NCBI RefSeq assembly: GCF_018390645.1
Contig: NZ_JAHBGC010000005.1
Span: 1-64,000, forward strand
DNA from: Ancylobacter dichloromethanicus
GTDB taxonomy: Bacteria; Pseudomonadota; Alphaproteobacteria; Rhizobiales; Xanthobacteraceae
DNA: 64,000 nucleotides
Direction of reading: 5' to 3'
The notes under the pieces were generated by a model. That model was not told where the DNA came from. It searched no databases and saw nothing but the letters and a program-made list of their open reading frames with translations. How positions within the stretch are numbered: position 1 is the stretch's first letter; each line of letters opens with the position of its first letter. The translations under genes and the position numbers were made by a program. Shown here in pieces: positions 19,835 through 30,236 of the stretch.

Positions 19835-21184
19835 TCAGTCCGGCAGCGCGCCGTTCTCGCCCAGCACCGCGCCGGCGAGATAGAGCGAGCCGGCGATCAG
19901 CACGCGCGGCGCCGGGCCGACCGGGAACGCCGCCAGCCCGTCCAGCGCCGCGGCGACGCTCGGCGCGACGGAGGCGTCGATGCCGTGCGCCCGCGCGGCC
20001 TCCGCCACTTCCTCCGGCGGCTGGCCCTTGTGCTCGCCGGGCACCGGCACCGCCACGAGTTCGCGCGCGAGGCCGGCGAAGGGCGCGAGGAAGCTGCCGG
20101 AATCCTTCGAGCCCAGCATGCCGACGATCAGCACCAGCGGCCGCGAGACCCGGTCTTCGAGATCGGCCAGCGCGGCGGCGAGTGCCTGGCCGCCGGCGGC
20201 GTTGTGGCCGCCATCGAGCCAGATGTCGACGCCTTCCGGCGCCCGCTGGGTCAGCGGGCCGGGGCCGAGCCGCTGCAGCCGCGCCGGCCACTGCGCCGAA
20301 CGCATCCCCTCCTCGAAGGCATAGGCCGGCAGGCCGAGATCGGCGACCCGCAGCGCCTCCACCGCCAGCCCGGCATTGCCGATCTGGTGCGGCCCGACCA
20401 GGCGCGGGCGCGGCAGGTCCATCAGCCCGGCTTCGTCGGCGACGACCAGCCGGCCGCCCTCCTCATGCGCCTGATAGTGCTCGCCCATGATCGACAGCGG
20501 CACGCCGAGACGCGCCGCCTGCCGCTCGATCGCGGCCAGCGCCTCGCGCGGCTGGTGGCCGAGCACGGCGGGCACGCCGCGCTTGAGGATGCCGGCCTTC
20601 TCGCCGGCGATCTCGGCCACCGTCTCGCCGAGGAAATCGACATGGTCGACCGAGACCGGGGTGATGACGCTCAGCAGCGGGGTCTCGATGACGTTGGTGG
20701 CGTCGAGCCGCCCGCCGAGCCCGACCTCCAGCAGCAATATGTCGGCCGGAACCTCCGCGAACAGCAGCATGGCGGCGGCGGTGGTGATCTCGAAGAAGGT
20801 GATCGGCTCGCCGTCATTGGCCAGTTCGGCGCGGGCCAGCGCCTCGGTCAGGCGCGCGTCGTCGACCAGCGTGCCGGCAAGGCGGATGCGCTCGTTGAAG
20901 CGCACCAGATGCGGCGAGGTGTAGACATGCACGCGCCTGCCGGCGGCCTCCAGTATCGCCCGCATGAAGGCGACGGTGGAGCCCTTGCCATTGGTGCCGG
21001 CGACATGGATCACCGGCGGCAGGCGGTGCTCGGGATGGCCGAGCCGCTCCAGCAGCCGCCACATCCGGTCGAGCGACAGGTCGATCAGCTTGGGGTGCAG
21101 CGCCAGCAGGCGATCGAAAATGTCGTCCACGGGCCGCCGCGGCCCCTCGGCGGGGGCGGGGCCGGCGGCGGGAAGCGCGGTCAT
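19835..21184 (-). CDS. folC: Dihydrofolate synthase / folylpolyglutamate synthase
   Basis: FolC adds glutamate to dihydropteroate and to folates. The 449-aa protein has the ATP-binding loop VAGTNGKGSTVAF (about 61-73), YTSPHLVRFNERIR, EVGLGGRLDATNV, the SVDHVDFLG segment and WLDGGHNAAG in the C-terminal ligase domain. It is downstream of accD by 8 bases on the same strand, the usual Rhizobiales accD-folC arrangement. It is convergent with infC. Confidence 0.96.
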   Translation of the reverse strand: MTALPAAGPAPAEGPRRPVDDIFDRLLALHPKLIDLSLDRMWRLLERLGHPEHRLPPVIHVAGTNGKGSTVAFMRAILEAAGRRVHVYTSPHLVRFNERIRLAGTLVDDARLTEALARAELANDGEPITFFEITTAAAMLLFAEVPADILLLEVGLGGRLDATNVIETPLLSVITPVSVDHVDFLGETVAEIAGEKAGILKRGVPAVLGHQPREALAAIERQAARLGVPLSIMGEHYQAHEEGGRLVVADEAGLMDLPRPRLVGPHQIGNAGLAVEALRVADLGLPAYAFEEGMRSAQWPARLQRLGPGPLTQRAPEGVDIWLDGGHNAAGGQALAAALADLEDRVSRPLVLIVGMLGSKDSGSFLAPFAGLARELVAVPVPGEHKGQPPEEVAEAARAHGIDASVAPSVAAALDGLAAFPVGPAPRVLIAGSLYLAGAVLGENGALPD

Positions 21185-21192
21185 GGCGGGCC

Positions 21193-22230
21193 TCAGGCGC
21201 TCGGGGGCGCGGCAGCGGGCAGGGCCGGGGCCCCGTTGGTCTTGTCGTCGGCCGGCCGGGCCGGGGCCTCATTCGCGGGCGTCTCCCTGGCGGCGGCGTC
21301 CGTGCCGGCGGTGTCCGTGCCCGTCGCGTCCCGTGCCGGCGCGTCCTTGGCGGGCGCGTTCTTCACCTCGGTGACGGCCGGGGCGGGCGCACGCATCAGC
21401 AGGCGGCACAGCCGGGCCAGCGTGGCGCGCATGTCGTGGCGGTGCACGACGAGGTCGATCATGCCGTGGTCGCGCAGATATTCGGCGCGCTGGAAGCCCT
21501 CGGGCAGCTTCTCGCGGATGGTCTGCTCGATGACGCGGGGGCCGGCGAAGCCGATCAGCGCGCCCGGCTCGGCGATCTGGATGTCGCCCAGCATGGCGTA
21601 GGAGGCGGTGACGCCGCCGGTGGTCGGGTTGGTCAGTACCACGATGTAGGGCAGCCTGGCCTCGCGCAGTTCCTGGATGGCGCAGGTGGTCCGCGGCATC
21701 TGCATCAGCGAGAGGATACCCTCCTGCATGCGCGCGCCGCCGGAAGAGGCGAACATGATGAAGGGCGTGCCCCGCGAGGCGGCGGTCTCCAGGCCGGTGA
21801 CGATGGCCTCGCCCGCCGCCATGCCGAGCGAGCCGCCCATGAAGCCGAAATCCTGCACCGCCACGGTGACCGGCAGGCCCTCCAGCTTGCCGTAGCCGAC
21901 CTTCACCGCGTCCTGCGCCCCGGTCTTGGTGCGGGCGTCCTTGAGCCGGTCGACATAGCGCTTCTCGTCGCGGAACTTCAGCGGGTCGATGGCGACCGCC
22001 GGCAGCGCGATGTCATACCATTTGCCGCCGTCGAACACCGAGCGCAGCCGCGTGGCCGGGTCCATGCGCATGTGGAAGCCGGAGCCCGGGACGACGTGGA
22101 GATTCGCCTCGAGATCCTTGTGGAACACCATCTGCCCGGTCTCGGGGCACTTCACCCACAGGTTTTCCGGCACTTCCCGGCGGTTCAGGAAGGAGCTCAG
22201 CTTGGGGACGACGTTCGAGATCCAGTTCAA
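21193..22230 (-). CDS. accD: Acetyl-CoA carboxylase carboxyltransferase subunit beta
   Basis: AccD is half of the carboxyltransferase that makes malonyl-CoA for fatty acid synthesis. Core motifs include [42 protein letters not shown] and [16 protein letters not shown]. The N-terminal zinc ribbon is degenerate: only one Cys is left in [11 protein letters not shown], as is usual in alphaproteobacteria. The last 60 residues are an Ala/Pro/Asp-rich low-complexity tail. The start is a TTG at 22230, preceded by GGAG at 8 bases, giving the typical MNWISN opening. It lies 159 bases after trpA on the same strand. Confidence 0.95.
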   Translation of the reverse strand: MNWISNVVPKLSSFLNRREVPENLWVKCPETGQMVFHKDLEANLHVVPGSGFHMRMDPATRLRSVFDGGKWYDIALPAVAIDPLKFRDEKRYVDRLKDARTKTGAQDAVKVGYGKLEGLPVTVAVQDFGFMGGSLGMAAGEAIVTGLETAASRGTPFIMFASSGGARMQEGILSLMQMPRTTCAIQELREARLPYIVVLTNPTTGGVTASYAMLGDIQIAEPGALIGFAGPRVIEQTIREKLPEGFQRAEYLRDHGMIDLVVHRHDMRATLARLCRLLMRAPAPAVTEVKNAPAKDAPARDATGTDTAGTDAAARETPANEAPARPADDKTNGAPALPAAAPPSA

Positions 22231-22389
22231 CGGTCAGGCTCCGGACGGAGGTGCAGGCGGCGGCCCGCGCAAGGGTTTCCCCACGCCGGCCGCGCCTTCA
22301 TCTAATGCCGCAGAAGGGCGATGAAAAGGCACAAGCGCGAATCCGGCGCGGGGGCGGCTTCTCTGCCGCCCGCCGCGCGCGTCCGGTGC

Positions 22390-23225
22390 CTACTCGGCCG
22401 CCTGCCGGCGCACCGCGCGCACCGCCGCGGCAAGCTTGCCGACCAGGCCGGTGACGGCGGGGATGGTGGCGGGGGTCGCCCGGTCCTCGCTGTCGAGCGT
22501 GGCGCGCAGCGCGTCGATCAGCGCCGAGCCGACCACCACGCCATCGGCGCCGGCGGCGATGGCGGCGGCGCCCTCCGGCGTCTTCACCCCGAAGCCGACC
22601 GCGATCGGCAGCGACGTGTGGCGCTTGATCCGCGCCACCGCCTGGCCGACGAGCGAGGGGATAGCGGTCGCCGCGCCGGTAATGCCGGTGATCGAGACAT
22701 AGTAGACGAAGCCCGCCGTGTTCGCGAGCACGGCCGGCAGGCGCCTGTCGTCGGTGGTCGGGGTGGCGAGGCGGATGAAGTCGAGCCCGGCCGCCAGCGC
22801 CGGCAGGCACAACTCGCTGTCCTCTTCCGGCGGCAGGTCGACGACCACGAGGCCATCGACGCCGGCGGCCCTGGCGTCGGCGAGAAAACGCTCGACGCCA
22901 TAGATATAGACCGGGTTGTAATAGCCCATCAGCACGATGGGCGTGGCGTCGTCGCCCTCGCGGAAGGCGCGCACCATCTCCAGCGTCCTGGCCAGCGTCT
23001 GCCCGGCCTTGAGCGCGCGCAACCCCGCCGCCTGGATCACCGGGCCGTCGGCCATCGGGTCGGTGAACGGCACGCCGAACTCGATGATGTCGGCGCCCGC
23101 CGCCGGCAGCGCCCTGAGCAGCGCCAGCGATGTCTCGTAGTCCGGGTCGCCGGCGGTGACGAAGGTGACCAGCGCAGCGCGGCCCTCGGTGGCGCAGGCC
23201 TTGAAGCGGCTCTCGATGCGGGTGC

Positions 23226-23229
<4 letters not shown>
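22390..23229 (-). CDS. trpA: Tryptophan synthase alpha subunit
   Basis: TrpA cleaves indole-3-glycerol phosphate and channels indole to TrpB. The catalytic residues are visible as [20 protein letters not shown] (Glu) and [11 protein letters not shown] (Asp). The 279-aa length is normal. Its ATG overlaps the trpB stop by four bases. Together with trpB and trpF it forms a compact trp operon on the minus strand. Confidence 0.97.
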
Positions 23230-24454
<1,225 letters not shown>

Positions 24455-24458
<4 letters not shown>

Positions 24459-25189
24459 GACGGGCTCGTCTCTCTGGCAGGTGAAGGCGGCATCGGCGTT
24501 TTGCCGGCTGGTTCAGTTCCGTTCGGGCGGGAGGCCCCGGCTTCCTTCGCGGCCCCCCGCGCGGCGCGCAGGAAAGCCTCGATGCGGAAGGGGTCCTTGA
24601 TACCGGGACCGCGCTCGACACCGGAGGATACGTCGACGCCGGGCGGATGGATGAGCCGCACCGCGCCGGCGACATTCTCCGGGTCGAGGCCGCCCGACAG
24701 CATGTAGGGCCGGGCGAGGTCGAGCCCGGCGAGCAGGTTCCAGTCGAAGGCGACGCCATTGCCGCCGGGCAGCACGGCGCCCCGGGGCGGCTTGGCGTCG
24801 AGCAGCAGCCGGTCGGCCACCGCCTCATAGGCGGGGAGCGCGGCGAGATCGTCCTGGGTGGCGATGCCGAGCGCCTTCATCACCGGCAGGCCGAAGCGTG
24901 CCCTGATCGCGGCGACGCGCGCCGGGGCTTCGCGGCCGTGCAGCTGCAGCATGTCGGGTCGCAGCGCGTCGACGATCGCGGCCAGCGTCGCATCGTCGGC
25001 ATCGACGGTGAGCGCGACGATCTGGGCACGCCCGCGCGCCCGCGCGCCGAGGCCGGCGGCGACGGCGAGGTCCACATGGCGCGGCGAGGGGGCGAAGAAC
25101 ACCATGCCCACCATATCCGCACCCGCGCCGAGTGCCGCTTCCAGCGTCTCGGCGGTGCTGAGCCCGCAGATTTTGATCTCAAGCGACAA
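24455..25189 (-). CDS. trpF: Phosphoribosylanthranilate isomerase
   Basis: TrpF performs the Amadori rearrangement before indole-glycerol phosphate formation. The barrel begins [12 protein letters not shown] with the catalytic Cys, followed by [37 protein letters not shown] and [16 protein letters not shown]. The TTG at 25189 is chosen because AGGAGG lies five bases upstream. That gives 244 aa with a Pro-rich C-terminal extension of about 25 residues. It is the first gene of trpF-trpB-trpA. Confidence 0.94.
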
Positions 25190-25363
25190 GGACGCCTCCT
25201 GGAAGAGAGCCACCTAGCACGGAACCGCCCGGCGAGGCGAGGGTGTCGCCGAAGGCCACGCTGAAGCGGCGCGACATGGAGCGCCTTTCCCGGTGCGCGC
25301 TTCGTGGCGGGCGCTGGTGCCTGCCCGGCGTGTGAATGGGCGCGGGCGGGATTGAAAATACCC

Positions 25364-25442
25364 CTTCCGTCACGATATTCCGCATGCTACTCATGTTTGA
25401 CTGTGAAATTATCTAATTCACTCACAAATAACGTATATAGCG
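25364..25442 (+). promoter_or_regulatory. AT-rich upstream region of the sulfate-transport operon
   Basis: A markedly AT-rich island in a GC-rich context. It contains TTGACT (25397-25402), an imperfect palindrome TGAAATTATCTAATTCA (25404-25420) and TATATA (25434-25439). The spacing does not give a standard promoter, which suggests activator dependence. Sulfate genes are often controlled by CysB-like regulators, but no such gene is here. Confidence 0.45.
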
Positions 25443-25486
25443 GCCGCCTCCCCGGTCGCGCCCACTTCCGATCCCGGAGCTTGCCC

Positions 25487-26518
25487 ATGCGCCTCTCGCG
25501 CCGCCTGATGCTGACCTCGACCCTCGCCGCCGCCCTCGGGCCGTTCGTCCTTGGCGCCTTCGCCTCCCAGGCCCGCGCCGCCGAGCCGAACCAGATCCTC
25601 AACGCTTCCTACGACATCGCGCGCGAGTTGTTCGAGGCCGAGAACAAGCAGTTCGAGCCGGCCTACAAGGCCAAGACCGGCAAGGAGATCAAGGTCAACC
25701 AGAGCCATGCCGGCACCTCCAAGCAGGCGCGCTCGATCGTCGAGGGCCTCGAGGCCGACGTGGTGACCTTCAACCAGATCACCGACATCCAGTTCCTGGT
25801 CGACAAGGGCTTCGTCGCCAAGGACTGGCAGCAGCGCCTGCCCAACGCCTCCTCCCCCTGGTACTCGTTCCCCGCCTTCCTGGTGCGGGAGGGCAACCCG
25901 AAGAACGTGAAGAACTGGGACGATCTCGTCCGCGACGACGTGAAGCTGGTGTTCCCCAACCCGAAGACCTCGGGCAATGCGCGCTACACCTATCTCGCCG
26001 CCTATGCCTTCGCGCTGGAGAAGTTCGACGGCGACACCGCCAAGGCCGACGAATTCGCCAAGAAGCTGCTCTCCAACGTCGTGGTGTTCGACACCGGCGG
26101 GCGCGGCGCCACCACCTCCTTCGTGGAGCGCGAGCAGGGCGACGTGCTCATCACCTTCGAGGCCGAGGTGATCGGGGTGAAGGACGCCTACAAGGACAAG
26201 AACTTCCAGGTCGTGGTGCCGGAGGTGAGCCTGCTCGCCGAATTCCCGGTGGCCGTGGTCGACAAGGTGGTCGACAAGCGCGGCTCGCGCCAGATCGCCA
26301 CCGACTACCTCTCCTATCTCTACACGCCGGAAGGCCAGAAGATCGCCGCCGAGCTGAACAACCGCGTCGTCGACCCCAAGGTGGCCGAGGAGTTCAAGGC
26401 CAAGTTCGCCCCGGTGCGCCTCGTCAAGGTCGAGGACGTGTTCGGCGGCTGGGCCAACGCCCAGAAGGTACATTTCGCCTCCGGCGGCAAGCTCGACGAG
26501 CTGTTCGTCGCCCAGTGA
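25487..26518 (+). CDS. sbp: Sulfate/thiosulfate-binding periplasmic protein
   Basis: The periplasmic receptor of an ABC sulfate importer, 343 aa. A Sec-type signal peptide covers about residues 1-30 (twin Arg RRLMLT, hydrophobic core, ARAAE cut region). The mature part begins with the family signature LNASYDIARELFEA and contains NQSHAGTSKQARSI, ADVVTFNQITDI and GRGATTSFVEREQGDVLI. The ATG at 25487 has CGGAG upstream. Two permease genes follow, after a 250-base gap filled with palindromic repeats. Confidence 0.94.
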   Translation: MRLSRRLMLTSTLAAALGPFVLGAFASQARAAEPNQILNASYDIARELFEAENKQFEPAYKAKTGKEIKVNQSHAGTSKQARSIVEGLEADVVTFNQITDIQFLVDKGFVAKDWQQRLPNASSPWYSFPAFLVREGNPKNVKNWDDLVRDDVKLVFPNPKTSGNARYTYLAAYAFALEKFDGDTAKADEFAKKLLSNVVVFDTGGRGATTSFVEREQGDVLITFEAEVIGVKDAYKDKNFQVVVPEVSLLAEFPVAVVDKVVDKRGSRQIATDYLSYLYTPEGQKIAAELNNRVVDPKVAEEFKAKFAPVRLVKVEDVFGGWANAQKVHFASGGKLDELFVAQ

Positions 26519-26568
26519 GCGGTGAAGCGCCGCCCGCCATCGCGGTCGAAGCGTTTCCTGAGCACCGT

Positions 26569-26716
26569 CATGGCCGGGCGGGTCCCGGCCATCCACGTCA
26601 TCTCACCTGCTGACGTCGTGGATGCCCGGCCGGGGGTCGGGCATGACGGGCCGGCTACCCCGCGCTGGACATCGGCATTGAATTGCGGCATGGCCGGGCG
26701 TGTCCCGGCCATCGCC
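26569..26716. repeat. Three palindromic repeat copies between sbp and cysT
   Basis: Copies lie at 26569-26599, 26612-26647 (inverted) and 26689-26716. The shared core is CATGGCCGGGCG...CCCGGCCATC, itself a palindrome. Similar units occur at 38482-38514. Placed inside an operon, they could reduce or stabilise the downstream message in a REP-like way (inference). Confidence 0.7.
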
Positions 26717-26768
26717 GTTTCCCTCACGGCCCGTGCCGAACGGCGCCACCGACGGAAGGAGCCGCCCG

Positions 26769-27590
26769 TTGAACCGCGTCATACCGGGCCTGTCGCTCTC
26801 GCTCGGCATCACCCTGCTCTATCTCAGCCTGATCGTGCTGCTGCCGCTCGGCGCGCTGGTCTGGCAGGCGCTGGATGTCGGCTGGGACCGCTACCTCGCC
26901 ATCATGAGCGGGGCGCGCACCATGGCCGCCTTCCGCGTCACGCTGTCGACCGCGGCCATCGCCACGGTGTTCAACTGCATCTACGGGCTGGGGCTGGCCT
27001 GGGTGCTGGTGCGCTACGAGTTTCCCGGCAAGCGCTTTCTCGACGCGCTGGTCGACGTGCCCTTCGCCCTGCCCACCGCCGTGGCCGGCCTCGCCCTCTC
27101 GGCTCTGTTCGCGAAGAACGGCTGGTTCGGCGGGCCGCTGGCGGCGATCGGCATCGAGGTCGCCTACACCCCGCTCGGCATCGCGCTGGCCATGGCCTTC
27201 ACCTCCATCCCCTTCGTGGTGCGCACCGTGCAGCCGGTGCTGGAGGATCTCGCCACCGATGTGGAGGAAGCCGCCGCGACGCTCGGGGCCTCCGACCTGC
27301 GGGTCTTCGCCCGCATCATCTTCCCGGCCATCCTGCCGGCCTTCCTCACCGGCGCCTCGCTCGGCTTCGCCCGCTCGCTGGGCGAGTTCGGCGCCATCAT
27401 CTTCATCGCCGGCAATTTGCCGCTGAAGACCGAGGTGGTGTCGTTGCTCACCTTCATCCGCATCGAGGAATATGACTACCCGGCCGCCGCCGCCATTGCC
27501 GCGACGCTGCTCGGCTTCGCCTTCGTGCTGCTGTTCCTGGTCAACATGATCCAGCTCTGGCAGCAGCGTCGCATCGGCACGGGGGACTGA
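26769..27590 (+). CDS. cysT: Sulfate ABC transporter permease CysT (CysU)
   Basis: One of two inner-membrane channel subunits for sulfate import. It has about six hydrophobic spans in 273 aa and the binding-protein-dependent permease EAA loop (EEAAATLGASDLRVFARIIFP). FARSLGEFGAIIFIAGN is typical of CysT. The TTG at 26769 is preferred because AAGGAG lies seven bases upstream and the resulting length matches E. coli CysU (277 aa). An in-frame ATG at 26700 would add 23 residues overlapping the repeat region. cysW starts 4 bases after the stop. Confidence 0.93.
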   Translation: MNRVIPGLSLSLGITLLYLSLIVLLPLGALVWQALDVGWDRYLAIMSGARTMAAFRVTLSTAAIATVFNCIYGLGLAWVLVRYEFPGKRFLDALVDVPFALPTAVAGLALSALFAKNGWFGGPLAAIGIEVAYTPLGIALAMAFTSIPFVVRTVQPVLEDLATDVEEAAATLGASDLRVFARIIFPAILPAFLTGASLGFARSLGEFGAIIFIAGNLPLKTEVVSLLTFIRIEEYDYPAAAAIAATLLGFAFVLLFLVNMIQLWQQRRIGTGD

Positions 27591-27594
27591 CATC

Positions 27595-28497
27595 ATGGTC
27601 CGCGAACCGCTTCCCGGCGACTCCCTGCCCTCCCCCTCAGCCCATTCCCCCCGCCGCATCCGCGTCGGCGACGGGCCGCTGGCGCGTGCCGTGCTGATCG
27701 GCAGCGTGCTGCTGGTCACCGCGCTGGTGCTGGTGGCGCCGCTGCTGGCGATCTTCGCCGAGGCCTTCCGGCAGGGCGCGGCCGCCTATGCCGCCTCCTT
27801 CGCCGCGCCGGACACCCGATACGCCATCGGCCTCACCGTCTTCACCGCGCTGATCGTGGTGCCGATCAATGTCGGCTTCGGCATCGCTGCCGCCTGGTGC
27901 ATCGCGAAGTTCCGCTTTCCCGGCCGCAACCTCCTGGTGGCGCTGGTGGAACTGCCGTTCTCGATCTCGCCGATCATCGCCGGCGTGGCCTATCTGTTCG
28001 TCTATGGCGGGCAGGGGCTGCTCGGGCCGTGGCTGGCCGAGCACGACATCAAGATCATGTTCGCGGTGCCGGCGATCATCCTCGCCAGCCTGTTCGTCAC
28101 CGCCCCCTTCGTCGCCCGCGAGCTGATCCCGCTGATGATCGCTCAAGGGTCGGAGGAGGAAGAGGCGGCGGTGACGCTGGGGGCGGGGGGCTGGCGCATA
28201 TTGCGCCTCGTCACCCTGCCCAATGTGCGCTTCGCCCTGCTCTATGGCGCCGCCCTGTGCAATGCGCGGGTGATGGGCGAGTTCGGCGCGGTGTCGATCG
28301 TCTCCGGCAACATCCGCGGCCAGACCAACACCCTGCCGCTGCAGATCGAGCTGCTCTACCAGGACAATAACGCGGTGGCCGCTTTCGCGGTGGCGACGCT
28401 GCTGACCCTGGTGGCGCTGGTCACCCTGGTCGCCAAGGCGATCATCGAGCGGCTCGACGCCGCGCGGGTGAAGGCGCAGGGCAAGCCGGGGCATTAA
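27595..28497 (+). CDS. cysW: Sulfate ABC transporter permease CysW
   Basis: The second sulfate permease subunit, 300 aa with about six membrane spans. The EAA loop reads EEAAVTLGAGGWRILRLVTLP, and ARVMGEFGAVSIVSGNIRGQTNTLPL is a CysW signature. The N terminus has a Pro/Ser-rich lead of about 30 residues. The usual next gene, the cysA ATPase, is missing: a convergent ornithine cyclodeaminase-family gene follows. The ATPase must be encoded elsewhere or shared with another system. Confidence 0.94.
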   Translation: MVREPLPGDSLPSPSAHSPRRIRVGDGPLARAVLIGSVLLVTALVLVAPLLAIFAEAFRQGAAAYAASFAAPDTRYAIGLTVFTALIVVPINVGFGIAAAWCIAKFRFPGRNLLVALVELPFSISPIIAGVAYLFVYGGQGLLGPWLAEHDIKIMFAVPAIILASLFVTAPFVARELIPLMIAQGSEEEEAAVTLGAGGWRILRLVTLPNVRFALLYGAALCNARVMGEFGAVSIVSGNIRGQTNTLPLQIELLYQDNNAVAAFAVATLLTLVALVTLVAKAIIERLDAARVKAQGKPGH

Positions 28498-28537
28498 GAG
28501 AACCTTTCACTCTCTCCTCAGGGCAGAGCGAGCTACG

Positions 28538-29497
28538 TCAGCCTTTCAGCGCCTTCCACACCAGCTCGGCGGCGGCGAGGTCCTCGATCGCGGTGCCGAC
28601 CGATTTGAACAGGGTGATCTCCTGGTCGCTGCCGCGCCCCTGGGCGGTGCCGGCGGTCAGCTCGAACAGGTCGCCGTGGATGTCCTGCGGCGTCAGCAGC
28701 CCGCTCGCCAGCGGGATGACGATGTCGCCCGCCTCCTTGCCGGCGCCGGCGCGGGTGTCGACATAGACCCGCGAGCGGCGGATCGCCTCGTCGTCGGCCT
28801 CGCGCATGGTGGGCGTGAAGCCGCCGACCAGGTCCACATGCTGGCCGGGGCTGAGATAGAGCCCCTCGACGAGGGGCTGCGGCGAGAGCGTGGCGGAGCT
28901 GATGATGTCGGCGCCGGCGATGGCGGCGCCCCGGTCGACCTCGGCCCGCGCGTCGAAGCCTACCGCGCGCAGCGTCTGCGCCAGCGCCTCGGCCTTCGCC
29001 AGCGTCCGGTTCCAGATCGCGATGGAGCGGATCGGCCGCACGCTGGCATGGGCGCGGGCGAGATGGGGCGCCAGCGCGCCGGCGCCGATCAGCGCCAGCC
29101 TGCTGGCATCCGCGCGGGCGAGATAGCGGGCGGCGAGCGCCGAGGCGGCGGCGGTGCGCCACACGGTGAGGGCGCGCGCGTCCATCACCGCCAGCGGCTC
29201 GCCGGTGGCGCCGGAATTGAGGATGTAGAGGCCGGTGATGCTCTCGATGCCGCGGGCGCCATTGCCGGGAAACACCGTCACCAGCTTGGTGCCGAGCATG
29301 TCGGCCTCGCTGCCCTCGCCGGTCCAGGCCGGCATCAGCAGCAGCGTCGCCTCGCCATCGGGGCGCGGCAGCGCGTGGTGATGGCGCACCGGCACGGTGA
29401 TGGAGCGGCGGAACGCGGCCTCGATGGCGTCGATCAGCGCGGGAAAGGACAGCAGGCCGGCGATCTCGCCGGACGAGACGAAGCGGAGGTCGGGCAT
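28538..29497 (-). CDS. Ornithine cyclodeaminase / mu-crystallin family protein
   Basis: An NAD(P)-binding protein of 319 aa. This family includes ornithine cyclodeaminase, alanine dehydrogenase and ketimine (pyrroline- or piperideine-2-carboxylate) reductases. Rossmann motif LALIGAGALAPHLARAH lies near residue 136; the substrate region shows GTKLVTVFPGN and DARALTVWRTAAASALAARYL. HVDLVGGFTPTMREADDE and the C-terminal ITLFKSVGTAIEDLAAAELV are typical. A specific substrate cannot be assigned. It is convergent with cysW and 3 bases upstream of nothing co-directional except lapA's end, so co-transcription with lapA is possible. Confidence 0.85.
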   Translation of the reverse strand: MPDLRFVSSGEIAGLLSFPALIDAIEAAFRRSITVPVRHHHALPRPDGEATLLLMPAWTGEGSEADMLGTKLVTVFPGNGARGIESITGLYILNSGATGEPLAVMDARALTVWRTAAASALAARYLARADASRLALIGAGALAPHLARAHASVRPIRSIAIWNRTLAKAEALAQTLRAVGFDARAEVDRGAAIAGADIISSATLSPQPLVEGLYLSPGQHVDLVGGFTPTMREADDEAIRRSRVYVDTRAGAGKEAGDIVIPLASGLLTPQDIHGDLFELTAGTAQGRGSDQEITLFKSVGTAIEDLAAAELVWKALKG

Positions 29498-29499
29498 GT

Positions 29500-29847
29500 T
29501 CAGGCCGCGTCGCGACGATGCGCCAGCGCCGGCCGGGTCGATGGCTCACGGGTGGCGGCGCGCAGTTCCTCGACCTCGGCATGGGCGGAGCGCGCCTCGC
29601 GCGCCGATTGGCGGGCGGCCTTGCGGTAGCGGCCCTGGCTCAGCCACGCCGCCACCCCGCCCAGCACGACGCCGGCGATCATCGCCGCGAACACGACGAG
29701 GAACAGCGGCACATCGAGCGAGGCGCCCTCGGGGCCGGACAGCGGATCGACGAACAGCGGCACCGAATGGCGGTTGGCCACGGCGAGCATGACGAGACCC
29801 ACCGAGACCGGCAGGACGATGAGGATCAGCAGCAGACGACGCAGCAC
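29500..29847 (-). CDS. lapA: LapA-domain (DUF1049) inner-membrane protein
   Basis: A 115-aa membrane protein with two hydrophobic spans (about 5-25 and 45-68) and a charged, helical tail rich in Arg and Glu. The NRHSVPLFVDP segment between the spans matches the LapA/DUF1049 family, which in E. coli works with LapB on lipopolysaccharide assembly control. The GTG at 29847 is preferred because GAGGGAG is five bases upstream. It follows ihfB by 19 bases, as is usual in Rhizobiales. Confidence 0.85.
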   Translation of the reverse strand: MLRRLLLILIVLPVSVGLVMLAVANRHSVPLFVDPLSGPEGASLDVPLFLVVFAAMIAGVVLGGVAAWLSQGRYRKAARQSAREARSAHAEVEELRAATREPSTRPALAHRRDAA

Positions 29848-29866
29848 GACAACTCCCTCGGGCGGC

Positions 29867-30160
29867 TCATTCCAGATCGACGCCATCATTCAGGCGTTCG
29901 CGCATTTCCTTGCCCGTCTTGAAATAGGGCACGGCCTTGCCGTCGACATCCACATGCGCGCCGGTGCGCGGGTTGCGGCCGGTGCGCGCCGGGCGCGCCT
30001 TCACCGAGAAGGCGCCGAAGCCGCGCAGTTCGACGCGGTCGCCACGCGCCAGCGCCGCGACGATCTCGTCGAGTATCGCGTTCACGATGTTCTCTACATC
30101 GCGCTGATAGAGATGCGGATTGGCTTCAGCGATCCGCTGCACCAGTTCGGACTTGATCAT
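29867..30160 (-). CDS. ihfB: Integration host factor beta subunit
   Basis: IHF-beta pairs with IHF-alpha to bend DNA in replication, recombination and transcription. The 97-aa protein begins [17 protein letters not shown] and has the DNA-contacting [21 protein letters not shown] arm followed by [14 protein letters not shown]. It is the standard length. The gene lies between sppA and lapA on the same strand; the 76-base gap before it holds an AT-rich inverted repeat (CCAAAA...TTTTGG) that may be part of its promoter region. Confidence 0.96.
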   Translation of the reverse strand: MIKSELVQRIAEANPHLYQRDVENIVNAILDEIVAALARGDRVELRGFGAFSVKARPARTGRNPRTGAHVDVDGKAVPYFKTGKEMRERLNDGVDLE

Positions 30161-30236
30161 CGACGCCCCGGCCCCTTTTTTGTTCGGCTCGTCGGTACTC
30201 CAAAAAAATTGATATTTTGGAAGCTGTTGGCCCCGT

